Positions 1-7,596 of a stretch of DNA of 44,954 nt are shown piece by piece. Source of the DNA: Deltaproteobacteria bacterium HGW-Deltaproteobacteria-14. GTDB taxonomy: Bacteria; Myxococcota_A; UBA9042; PHBI01. Location of the stretch: the NCBI GenBank assembly GCA_002841945.1, contig PHBI01000029.1, positions 1 through 44,954 of the forward strand, written 5' to 3'. A program made the translations under genes and the position numbers. The first letter of the stretch is position 1, and every line of letters starts with the position of its first letter. Under the pieces are notes generated by a model. The model saw only the letters and a program-made list of their open reading frames with translations, ran no database searches and was not told where the DNA came from.

Positions 1-666
1 GCCGCCCCGGCCTCGGCTGCCGGGCCGCCGCCCGCCGCTCCGCCCCCCCCGAGCGCGGGCGCACCGGACCCGACCGACGCGACGGGCCGGCTCCGGGCGC
101 TCCTCGCCCGGGACGCGGACGCGCGCGACCAGGCGACCGATCAGCTGCTGCGCGACCTCGACCCGAAGCGGGCGGACTTCGGCGCCCAGGTCGACCAGGT
201 CTTCTCGGCGCTCGGGCAGGACACGCGCGCGATGACCAAGCGGGTGGTGCTGCTGCGCTGGCTCGTCGAGCACGACCTGCGCCCGCAGAGCCACGGCTAC
301 TCCCGCGCCGCGACCGAGCTCGTCATCCTGAGCGGCCAGCTCATGTCGGACCCCGACACGCTCGCGCTGCTGCCCGGCGTCTTCGAGTACCTGATGACGT
401 GGTATCCGGCGCAGCCCGGGATCGGCCCGACGTGCCGCGCGATGCTCGACGCCACCGATCGGTTGAGCGGGGTGGATCCGGTGCTGCTGCGGCGGAGCTG
501 GAAGCAGTTCCTCGACGGCGCGAGCGCCGACTGGGCGATCGCGGTCCGCGACAACCAGGCGCGCGTCCGCGACCTCTTCACCCTGTGCGCGCACAAGGCT
601 ACTCAGGCGCCTGCGGTGGCGCCTCCGGTGGCGCCGGACGGGGCGCGTCGAGGGCCCACTCCTTGA
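1..666 (+). CDS. 3' part of an unknown protein gene (runs off the left edge)
   Basis: The frame is open from base 1 to the TGA at 664-666, so this is the C-terminal 221 residues of a longer protein. It begins with a low-complexity Ala/Pro stretch, then a helical-looking segment rich in Asp, Arg and Leu (about residues 30-75), then a compact domain with sequences such as LVEHDLRPQSHGYSRAATEL, and ends in another Ala/Pro-rich tail. An internal ATG lies at 232, but the uninterrupted upstream frame with the same composition argues that it is not the start. I do not recognise the family. Its last 68 bases overlap tail to tail with the dehydrogenase on the other strand, so one of the two C-terminal tails may be non-conserved. 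Confidence 0.6.
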   Translation, partial: AAPASAAGPPPAAPPPPSAGAPDPTDATGRLRALLARDADARDQATDQLLRDLDPKRADFGAQVDQVFSALGQDTRAMTKRVVLLRWLVEHDLRPQSHGYSRAATELVILSGQLMSDPDTLALLPGVFEYLMTWYPAQPGIGPTCRAMLDATDRLSGVDPVLLRRSWKQFLDGASADWAIAVRDNQARVRDLFTLCAHKATQAPAVAPPVAPDGARRGPTP

Positions 667-1525
667 TGTGCGGGAGGTTGCGGTAGAGGAGCCAGTGGTA
701 GAGCCGCCGGGGCAGGAGGCGCCGCATCAGGGCGAACAGCCGCGCGTCGACGGTGGCGGCGACCCGGAGCGGCGGGCGGCGGCGCTCCATGGTGCGGACG
801 ACCTTGCGGGCGACGGTCTCCGGGGTGGCCGGGACGCGGCCCATCATGCGGGCGATGAAGGTCCCCATGTGCTGGTAGTGTGGGGCGTAGGCGAGGGTCG
901 CGTCCTCCGAGGCGCGCCGTGACTCCGCGGTGAAGCGGACGTTCTGGAAGCTCTCGGAGTGGATGAAGCCAGGCTGGATCAGGGTCACGTGGATGTTCCA
1001 CGGGCGCACCTCGTACCACAGCGCCTCGGTCGCCCCCTCGAGGGCGAACTTCGACGCGCTGTAGACCGCCATCGTCGGCATCGCCATCATCCCGCCGACC
1101 GACGAGATGTTGAGGATGCGCCCGGCGCGCTTGTCGCGCATCCCGGGGAGCACCAGCCGGGCGAGCTCCATCGGGCCGAGGAAGTTCACGTCCATCTGGG
1201 CGAGGCGCTCGTCGTCGCGGACGTGCTCGACGACGGCGCGGAAGGAGACGCCGGCGTTGTTGATGAGGACGTCCACGCCGCCCCAGCGGTCTCGCGCCTC
1301 GGCGATGACCGCGCGGCGTTCGTCCGCATGGGTGACGTCGAGGGCGCGCACGTGGACCGCCGCGCCCTCGCGGATGCCGGCCTCGGCGAAGCGCCCGAGC
1401 GACGCCTCGCGGGCGGTCAAGATCAAGCGATAGCGTCCCCGCGCGAGGAGCTGCCGCGCGATGACGAGCCCGAGCCCCGCGCTCGCGCCGGTCACGAGGA
1501 CCACGGGCTCACGGTCTGCTGGCAT
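599..1525 (-). CDS. Short-chain dehydrogenase/reductase (SDR)
   Basis: Predicted NAD(P)(H)-dependent oxidoreductase of 308 residues with a Rossmann fold. The classical SDR signatures are all present: the cofactor loop TGASAGLG near the N-terminus, NNAG in the middle, the catalytic Ser in NISSVGG and the YSASK Tyr-Lys pair. A basic, hydrophobic C-terminal extension (LRVAATVDARLFALMRRLLP onward) makes it longer than the usual 250 residues and could hold it at a membrane. The frame extends upstream to 1606. I choose the ATG at 1525 because AGCAGGAG sits just before it and the glycine motif then begins about ten residues in. The substrate cannot be told from the sequence. It stands alone on this strand; the next minus-strand gene is across the lipoprotein at 1722. 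Confidence 0.9.
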   Translation of the reverse strand: MPADREPVVLVTGASAGLGLVIARQLLARGRYRLILTAREASLGRFAEAGIREGAAVHVRALDVTHADERRAVIAEARDRWGGVDVLINNAGVSFRAVVEHVRDDERLAQMDVNFLGPMELARLVLPGMRDKRAGRILNISSVGGMMAMPTMAVYSASKFALEGATEALWYEVRPWNIHVTLIQPGFIHSESFQNVRFTAESRRASEDATLAYAPHYQHMGTFIARMMGRVPATPETVARKVVRTMERRRPPLRVAATVDARLFALMRRLLPRRLYHWLLYRNLPHIKEWALDAPRPAPPEAPPQAPE

Positions 1526-1721
1526 GCCGCGGCTCCTGCTGGAAGAAGGGTCGCGGCTCAGCCTAACAGACCTCGCCCTCGAGAAGCGCGAAGGCGGTCG
1601 CATCACACCGGTTCAGACAACAATCCGTTGGCGACAGGAGATCTGTTTTCAAGCGGTGATAGCTGTTTCCATCTCTCGGGACGAGGTACGGTGTCGGTCG
1701 CTACAGAATACGGTGGTAGTC

Positions 1722-2279
1722 ATGTCCGGCCCGACCCGTCTCCTCCTCCCGCTCGCGCTCCTCCTCGTGCTCGCCCTGCCGGGGTGTGCCGACGACCCGG
1801 TGGCCCACAGCGAGACCGTCTCCATCGAGCTCTCCGGCATCAAGCCCGGGGACCTGAAGAACGGCGTCGCGAGCGAGGAGAAGAACATCAACACCGAGAG
1901 CGGCAACCCGTACGCTGAGTTCCTCAAGAACGCGCGCGCGGCGCTCGGGGGCGAGGACCCTGGCGCGATCGAGCTCGTCAGCGCCTACATGCGGGTCAAC
2001 TCGACCTCGAAGAACGTCATCGCCTTCGAGGGCGTGCTCGTCGACGCGGAGCTCTTCATCGCGAACAGCCAGACGACGATCCCGGTCGGCAGCGTGACGA
2101 GCCCCAAGGGGAGCTCGGTCCGCATCACCCTCGACCCCGAGGTCGACTTCGAACCCTTGCGCGCCGCGATGCTCGGCGGGGACTTCAAGGTCGGTGTCCG
2201 CGGCAACGCGGTCGCCGCTACGCCGGCCGACTTCGACCTGAAGATCAGCCTCGACCTGAAGTTCACCGCCTACGAGTAG
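1722..2279 (+). CDS. Putative lipoprotein of unknown function
   Basis: A 185-residue secreted protein. Residues 1-22 form a basic start, a Leu/Ala core and a lipobox ending LPGC, so the mature protein would be lipidated on Cys22 and anchored in a membrane. The mature part alternates short beta-type segments (ETVSIELSGI, NVIAFEGVLV, SVRITLDPEV, KISLDLKFTAYE) and looks like a small beta-rich domain. I do not recognise a family. The frame is open from 1461, but the ATG at 1722 is the only start that gives a proper signal peptide. The upstream 1526-1721 stretch is shared with the divergent dehydrogenase and has visibly lower GC, as expected of a promoter region. Confidence 0.8.
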   Translation: MSGPTRLLLPLALLLVLALPGCADDPVAHSETVSIELSGIKPGDLKNGVASEEKNINTESGNPYAEFLKNARAALGGEDPGAIELVSAYMRVNSTSKNVIAFEGVLVDAELFIANSQTTIPVGSVTSPKGSSVRITLDPEVDFEPLRAAMLGGDFKVGVRGNAVAATPADFDLKISLDLKFTAYE

Positions 2280-2365
2280 GCCGCCGGAGCCATCGCGAAA
2301 CCCGGGCGTGGATCCGGGCCCACCGGGTCCACGCCACGGTCAGCTTCCCGCCGGGCATGCGCTTC

Positions 2366-3874
2366 TCAGTAAGCCCGGGCGAAGATGGTGCGCGGCACCC
2401 CGGTCTTGCCGGTGAAGATGCACGTCCCGGTCGCGGCGTTGTCCGCGAGCGGGATGTTGCGCGCGGTGACCTTGAGCTCCTTGAGCAGGTCCTCGTAGGC
2501 CGGGTCGTCGGCGGCGTAGCACCAGGCGAAGCCCGCCATCTCGGTGTTCCCCTCGGCGAAGTAGGCCTCGAAGGCCGCGCGCGACTCGAGCTGGGTCGTG
2601 TTGGCCTCGCGGAAGGCCAGCGCGCGCTGGTACAGCCCGGCCTGGATCTCGTCGAGCAGCGCGCCCACCCCGGCGACGAACTCCGCCCGGGCCACGCCCT
2701 TCTTCTCCTTGGGGCCGAGGTCGCGGCGGCCCATGAAGACCGAGTCGTTGGCGATGTCGCGGGGGCCGACCTCGAGCCGGACCGGCACGCCCTTCTTGAT
2801 GTGATCCCAGGCCTTCTCGCCGCCGCGCAGGTCGCGGTCGTCGATCTGCACGCGCAGCCGGTCGTCGCGCCAGCGCACGTCGTGGAGCTCGGCCTTGAGC
2901 CGCTCGCAGTAGGCGAGCACCTCGGCGCGCTGCTCGTCGTTGCGGTAGATCGGCATGATGACGATCTGCTGCGGCGCCAGCGCCGGCGGCAGGACCAGCC
3001 CGTCGTCGTCGGAGTGGGTCATGATGAGCGCGCCCACGAGCCGCGTGGACACCCCCCACGAGGTCGTCCAGGCGTACTCGAGCTGCCCCTCCTGCGACTG
3101 GTAGCGGATCTCCTGCGCGCGGCTGAAGTTCTGCCCGAGGAAGTGCGAGGTCCCCGCCTGCAGGGCCTTGCCGTCCTGCATCATGGCCTCGATGGAGTAG
3201 GTCGAGACGGCGCCGGGGAAGCGCTCACCGGCGGTCTTCTCGCCCATGACCACCGGCATCGCCATCGTCTCTTCGGCGAAGGTCGCGTACACCCCGAGCA
3301 TCCGCCGGGTGTGCTCGCGCGCCTCCTCGCCGGTCGCGTGAACGGTGTGCCCCTCCTGCCACAGGAACTCCGTCGTGCGCAGAAACAGCCGCGTCCGCAG
3401 CTCCCAGCGCACCACGTTGGCCCACTGGTTGATGAGCAGCGGCAGATCCCGGTACGAGTTCACCCACTTGGCGAACATCGCGCCGATGATGGTCTCGCTC
3501 GTCGGCCGCACGACCAGCGGCTCGTCGAGCGGCCCCGCCGGCACGAGCCCGCCGTCCGGCCCCGCCTCGAGCCGGTGGTGGGTCACCACCGCGCACTCCT
3601 TGGCGAAGCCCTCGACGTGCTCGGCCTCCTTCTCGAGGAAGCTCTTCGGGATGAACAGCGGGAAGTACGCGTTGACGTGCCCGGTGTCCTTGAACATCTC
3701 GTCGAGGACGGCCTGCATCCGCTCCCAGATGGCGTAGCCCCACGGCTTGATGACCATGCAGCCACGCACCGGCGACGCCTCGGCGAGGTCCGCCGCGCGA
3801 ATCACCTGCTGGTACCACTCGGGGTAGTCTTCGGCCCGGGTCGGGCTGATCGCGGTCTGGGCTTCCTTCGCCAT
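2366..3874 (-). CDS. proS: Prolyl-tRNA synthetase, archaeal/eukaryotic-like form
   Basis: Class II aminoacyl-tRNA synthetase that charges tRNA-Pro with proline in the cytoplasm; 502 residues. It is the short form without the editing insertion. Seen directly: the motif 2 region RPTSETIIGAMFAKWVNSYR, followed by WELRTRLFLRTTEFLWQEGH, an anticodon-binding domain (IVIMPIYRNDEQ onward), and a C-terminus ending ...RTIFARAY with a terminal Tyr, which is typical of this form. The ATG at 3874 has GAGGAG about ten bases upstream. It lies 96 bases downstream of the NUDIX gene, with a candidate promoter of its own at 3909-3937. Many bacteria use the longer bacterial-type enzyme, so possession of this form is a lineage marker. 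Confidence 0.97.
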   Translation of the reverse strand: MAKEAQTAISPTRAEDYPEWYQQVIRAADLAEASPVRGCMVIKPWGYAIWERMQAVLDEMFKDTGHVNAYFPLFIPKSFLEKEAEHVEGFAKECAVVTHHRLEAGPDGGLVPAGPLDEPLVVRPTSETIIGAMFAKWVNSYRDLPLLINQWANVVRWELRTRLFLRTTEFLWQEGHTVHATGEEAREHTRRMLGVYATFAEETMAMPVVMGEKTAGERFPGAVSTYSIEAMMQDGKALQAGTSHFLGQNFSRAQEIRYQSQEGQLEYAWTTSWGVSTRLVGALIMTHSDDDGLVLPPALAPQQIVIMPIYRNDEQRAEVLAYCERLKAELHDVRWRDDRLRVQIDDRDLRGGEKAWDHIKKGVPVRLEVGPRDIANDSVFMGRRDLGPKEKKGVARAEFVAGVGALLDEIQAGLYQRALAFREANTTQLESRAAFEAYFAEGNTEMAGFAWCYAADDPAYEDLLKELKVTARNIPLADNAATGTCIFTGKTGVPRTIFARAY

Positions 3875-3908
3875 GGCTGAACTCCTCGGTCGCGCGTCGT
3901 GCGGGGAC

Positions 3909-3937
3909 GGTATACCCGCGTCGCGCCCGTTCGTCAG
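3909..3937 (-). promoter_or_regulatory. Candidate sigma-70-type promoter for proS
   Basis: On the minus strand CTGACG (3937-3932) and TATACC (3914-3909) are separated by 17 bases. A start about seven bases later would give a leader near 28 bases with GAGGAG before the proS ATG. Judged by eye only. Confidence 0.4.
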
Positions 3938-3970
3938 CAGCAGAACCGCGACCCCGCCGCGGACGCGTCG

Positions 3971-4459
3971 CTACGCCGTCACCAGCTCGACCAGCCGGTC
4001 GAGGAACGCGACCTGGGCCGGGTTGAGCTTGGCGCGCGCCGCCTCCACCCCGAAGACCTCGGCGCGATCGACCTCGGGGAAGGCGACCCGGCGCCCCGAG
4101 CGCGGCGGCCACTCGAGCTCGAAGGTGTTGCTCACCGCCACGAAGCCCGGCGGGATCTCGCTCTGCGCCGCGTAGCCGTGGATGAGCTTGCCGCTCTTGA
4201 GGCGCACCGCCCCGAGCGCGCTGAGGCGCCCGTCCACCGTGAGCCCGGTCTCCTCGGTGAGCTCGCGCAGCGCGCACGCCTTGCGCTCCGCCTCGCTCCA
4301 CGGCGGCTCCCCGTCGAGCTCCCCCTTCGGGATGGACCACGCGCCGGCGTCCTTCTTCGCGAAGTACGGCCCGCCCGGGTGAACCAACAGGACCTCGAGC
4401 GCCCCCGTCGCCGAGCGCCGCCACACCAGCACCCCCGCGCTCTGCTTGGCCCCGCTCAC
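3971..4459 (-). CDS. NUDIX hydrolase (predicted NTP pyrophosphohydrolase, COG4119-like)
   Basis: A 162-residue single-domain NUDIX protein expected to hydrolyse a nucleoside diphosphate linked to another moiety, with Mg2+. The start SAGVLVWRR, the segment VLLVHPGGPYFAKKDAGAWS and the late FELEWPPRSGRRVAFPEVDR are features I associate with the COG4119 group. The metal-binding core RELTEETGL is intact. The spacing between the KGELDG glycine and this core is larger than in the standard box: the nearest upstream acidic residues sit six or eight positions from RE instead of seven. The gene overlaps the preceding histidine kinase by four bases (ATGA), so the two are surely co-transcribed. Its substrate is unknown. 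Confidence 0.9.
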   Translation of the reverse strand: MSGAKQSAGVLVWRRSATGALEVLLVHPGGPYFAKKDAGAWSIPKGELDGEPPWSEAERKACALRELTEETGLTVDGRLSALGAVRLKSGKLIHGYAAQSEIPPGFVAVSNTFELEWPPRSGRRVAFPEVDRAEVFGVEAARAKLNPAQVAFLDRLVELVTA

Positions 4460-7245
4460 GGGTCCACCGCGGCCGGCGATCGCCGGGCCTCCGCGACCTT
4501 GCGCGACAGCTCGAGCAGATCGAACGGCTTCTGCAGAAAGGCCCGCGCCTGGGGCGCCGTCCCCGCGTCGACCCGGTGGCCCGAGGACACGAGCACGTGC
4601 ACGTCGGGGTCGATCTCGGCGATCCGCGCCAGCGCCTCGTCCCCGCTCATCACCGGCATCTGCACGTCGAGCATCACCAGGGTCCAGCCCGCCGGGTCAT
4701 CCATGAAGCGGCGCACCGCCTCCTCCCCGTTGGCCGCCGTCACGACCGTGTAGCCCAGCGCGGTCAGCATCATCTGCAGGAGCTTGCGCACGACGTCCTC
4801 GTCGTCGGCCACCAGGACCCGCCCGCTGCCGCGGACCGGGACCTCCTTGGTCCCTCCCGCGTCCTCCTCGACCGGCGCCGGCGGCAGCAGCGGCAACAGC
4901 AGCGTGAACAACGCCCCGCCGTCCGACGCGTTGCTCGCCCGGATCGCCCCGCCGTGCCCCGTCACCGTCCCGTACACCGCCGCCAGCCCGAGCCCGGTGC
5001 CCTCGCCGACCCCCTTCGAGGTGTAGAACGGCTCGAACACGCGCTCGAGATCCGCCACCGGGATCCCCGGGCCGGTGTCGCGGATCGTCAGCTCGACGTG
5101 CAGCCCGTCCCGCAGCCCGCCGCGCCGCGCCGCCTGGGCCGCGCCGAGGTCCACGACGCGCGTCGCGAAGGTCAGCGTCCCTCCCCGGCGCATCGCGTCC
5201 CGGGCGTTGAGGCCGATGTTCAGCAGCGCGTTCTGGAGCTGCGAGCGGTCCCCCGACACGGCCGCCCACGGCGCCTCCAGGGCGGCCTCGATCTCGATGC
5301 GCGGGTCGATGGTGCGTCGCAACAGCGAGATCGCGTCGTGGATGATCTCGTGTAGGTCGACCCGCCCAGAGGAGATCTGCTGCCTGCGCGAAAAGGCGAG
5401 CAGCTGGCGCGTCAGCTCGGCCGCGCGGCGCGAGGTCTCGAGGACCATCTCGGCGTACTGTGCGAAGGGCTCGTGGCCGGTCAGCTCGATGCGCAGGAGA
5501 TCGGCGTAGCCCATGATGCCGGTGAGGAGGTTGTTGAAGTCGTGGGCGACGCCGCCGGCGAGGCGCCCGATCGCCTCCATCTTCTGGGCGTGCCGCAGCT
5601 GCTCCTCGACGGCGACCTGCTCGGACACGTCGCGGAGCACCAGCACGAGCCCCACCGCGTCCCCGTGGCGGTCGCGCACCGGGGAGAAGGTGTAGGCGAC
5701 GATGTGGATGCGCCCGTCGCGGTCGACGAGGCGGGCGCGGGGACAGCTCTCGGGCCCGGTCGCGTCGAGCAGCGCCCCTTGGAGCAGCGGGGCGTCCTGA
5801 TCGTCGTTTACCCGCGCGACGTCACCCAGGCGGCGCCCGCGCGCCTGCTCGAGGGTCCAGCCGGTGAGCTGCTCCCCCGCCGGGTTGACGAGCACGACGT
5901 TACCGGCGGCGTCGCTGGCGAGGACGGCGTCGCCGATGCTGTCGAGGACGATCGAGAGGTTCTCGCGGCTCTGGCGCAGCTCCTCGCGCGCCCGGCGCTC
6001 CTCCGTGATGTCGATGATGTAGCCCTCGAGCGCCACGAGCTGACCGTCTTCGTAGACCCCCTCGCCCTGCTCCCAGACCCACTTCATCTGGCCGTTCTTG
6101 GTCAGCATCCGATAGGCGATCCGGAACGGCTGGCGCTGGTCGATCGCGATCTGGACCTGCTGCCACAGCGGCTCGACGTCGTCGGGGTGGGTCATGTCGG
6201 TGAACGAGACGCCGTCGTCGCCGAGCACCTCGTCGGCCCCGTAGCCGGTGAGATCGAGGATCCCCTCGCTCACGAACACCATCGTCCAGCGGCGGTCGTT
6301 CAGGCAGCGATAGGCGACCCCCGGCAGGTTCGCGATGACCGTCCGCAGGCGACGCTCGCCCTCTTCACGCTCGGTGCGGGCGCGGTGGGCGTCGAGGATG
6401 CTGCGCGCGCCGGCGGCGGCGTAGTCGAGCAGCTCGCGCTCGTCGGCGTCGCGCTCGAGCCGGTGCGCGTTGAAGATGACCAGCGCCGCCGCGACCCCCG
6501 CGTTCGCGAGGCGCAGGTCGACGATGACCACCTCCGCGCGCCCCCACGTCATGGCGAGCCTCACGACGCCAGCGTCGTCGGAGGCGTAGAGGTCGACGAT
6601 GCGGACCCGCTCGCCCTCGGCCGCCCGGGTCCTGAGCCGGCGCGCGGCGACCAGGAGGCGCTCGTGTGCGTCGTCGGGCAGGGACGGCCCGGTCCACGCC
6701 CGCGGCTCGCCGTCGCCGCGCACGATGAGCCCCGCGCCCGACTCCCCGAGCGCCCCCTCGAGCCCAGCGAGGTAGCGCCGGATGGCCCGCGTCAGCGACG
6801 CGTCGGCCCGCACCTCGGCCAGGGCCTCGTCGTGGGCCGCGGTGATCGCCCGCCGGCGGTGGGACAGATCCACGTCGACGAAGTAGGCGATCGCGCCGCC
6901 CGGGCCCGCGCTCGCCCAACCGGTCTTCGCCATCGGGACGACGCTCACATCGAGCCAGCGCGCGCGGTGGCCGGGGCAGGGGTGGGGGAGGGCGACGCTC
7001 CGCTCGGCGCCGCCCTGCGCGGCGGCGGCGGCCTGGTCCTGCGCCGTCGTGCGGTGGCTCTCGCTGACGAAGTCCGGCCACGCGCGGCCGAGGAGCGCCT
7101 CCCCGGTCGCGCCGAGCCAGCGCGTCAGGGTAGCGTTCACACGCGTGATGCGGGCGTCGGCGTCGAGCTCTGCGACCCCGATCGGGGCGATCTCGAGCGC
7201 CAACGAGCACCAAACGTCTTCGCGTCGGTCAAGGTCGTCGTCCAT
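4456..7245 (-). CDS. PAS-containing hybrid sensor histidine kinase with receiver domain
   Basis: A 929-residue signalling protein with no obvious membrane segment, so probably cytoplasmic. Domains in order: PAS (about 15-130), an unassigned GAF-like or PAS-like region (150-300), a PAS_3-type domain (302-415), a third PAS (428-545), a dimerisation/phosphoacceptor domain with His568 in GGVAHDFNN, an ATPase domain with the N-box Asn680, DTGPG (723-727) and GTGLGL (749-754), and a C-terminal receiver (808-920) with acidic pair Asp814-Asp815, phosphoacceptor Asp860 in MLDVQMP and Lys906. AGGGGGA precedes the ATG. There is no DNA-binding output, so signal must pass to a partner, presumably a phosphotransfer protein encoded elsewhere. 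It overlaps the NUDIX gene by four bases; a functional link is possible but unproven. Confidence 0.93.
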   Translation of the reverse strand: MDDDLDRREDVWCSLALEIAPIGVAELDADARITRVNATLTRWLGATGEALLGRAWPDFVSESHRTTAQDQAAAAAQGGAERSVALPHPCPGHRARWLDVSVVPMAKTGWASAGPGGAIAYFVDVDLSHRRRAITAAHDEALAEVRADASLTRAIRRYLAGLEGALGESGAGLIVRGDGEPRAWTGPSLPDDAHERLLVAARRLRTRAAEGERVRIVDLYASDDAGVVRLAMTWGRAEVVIVDLRLANAGVAAALVIFNAHRLERDADERELLDYAAAGARSILDAHRARTEREEGERRLRTVIANLPGVAYRCLNDRRWTMVFVSEGILDLTGYGADEVLGDDGVSFTDMTHPDDVEPLWQQVQIAIDQRQPFRIAYRMLTKNGQMKWVWEQGEGVYEDGQLVALEGYIIDITEERRAREELRQSRENLSIVLDSIGDAVLASDAAGNVVLVNPAGEQLTGWTLEQARGRRLGDVARVNDDQDAPLLQGALLDATGPESCPRARLVDRDGRIHIVAYTFSPVRDRHGDAVGLVLVLRDVSEQVAVEEQLRHAQKMEAIGRLAGGVAHDFNNLLTGIMGYADLLRIELTGHEPFAQYAEMVLETSRRAAELTRQLLAFSRRQQISSGRVDLHEIIHDAISLLRRTIDPRIEIEAALEAPWAAVSGDRSQLQNALLNIGLNARDAMRRGGTLTFATRVVDLGAAQAARRGGLRDGLHVELTIRDTGPGIPVADLERVFEPFYTSKGVGEGTGLGLAAVYGTVTGHGGAIRASNASDGGALFTLLLPLLPPAPVEEDAGGTKEVPVRGSGRVLVADDEDVVRKLLQMMLTALGYTVVTAANGEEAVRRFMDDPAGWTLVMLDVQMPVMSGDEALARIAEIDPDVHVLVSSGHRVDAGTAPQARAFLQKPFDLLELSRKVAEARRSPAAVDP

Positions 7246-7434
7246 GGCGTCCCCCTATCGTGGCCCGCGCGCCGCCGATCGACAAGCGCCGCCAACGCCC
7301 TCGTCGTCGGTTCGACCGCCGTCGAAGTGACGTTGGCCTATATCCTGTAAGGGTTAGCGGCGCTCGGCCCGATCCCATCTTTCGGCGCCGGCCCCTCGGG
7401 CGACGCCTTGGTCGGGCCGTCGGCGCCGTGTTAA

Positions 7435-7594
7435 GGGCCCATGCAGGAATGACTCAGCGGGATGGCCAAGGAGGCGGCCCGCTGGGTGGTTCGACGCGAG
7501 CTTGTAAGACGCCCGGTCTTACAAGCTCTCGTCGGGCCGCCCAGTGGGTTGGATCCGCCGGCCAGGATGTTGAGTTATCTCTGTGCGGACCCTA
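7435..7594. repeat. Dispersed intergenic repeat, copy C1 (GGATCC-type family)
   Basis: Bases 7532-7594 match the reverse complement of 39869-39931 with three mismatches in 63. The left part contains 7460-7476, which is identical over 17 bases to the reverse complement of 35863-35879 inside copy B2. The unit begins with GGGCCC like the other copies and has GGATCC at 7551-7556. A strong hairpin (7492-7534) lies in its middle. The rest of 7246-7434 holds a GC-rich inverted repeat around GGCGCCG (7384-7426) and the promoter region of the kinase. Confidence 0.75.
7492..7534. repeat. Long perfect hairpin inside repeat C1
   Basis: Arms 7492-7510 and 7516-7534 are complementary over 19 bases with one mismatch around a five-base loop GCCCG. 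The inner 13 bases (GAGCTTGTAAGAC) pair perfectly. It has no T-run and is transcribed before the lipoprotein gene, so it is either part of the repeat or an RNA structure. Confidence 0.8.
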
Positions 7595-7596
7595 AC

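Noticed and set aside
2357..3880. Plus-strand open frame of about 500 codons opposite proS
   Set aside because: It is the antisense shadow of proS; composition is His/Arg/Val-rich and has no recognisable domain.
5473..7350. Plus-strand open frame of 625 codons opposite the histidine kinase
   Set aside because: Shadow of a clear kinase gene; no domain of its own.
7246..7460. Possible small gene before the 7597 lipoprotein
   Set aside because: No start with a ribosome site and no coding-like composition; the DNA is promoter and repeat.
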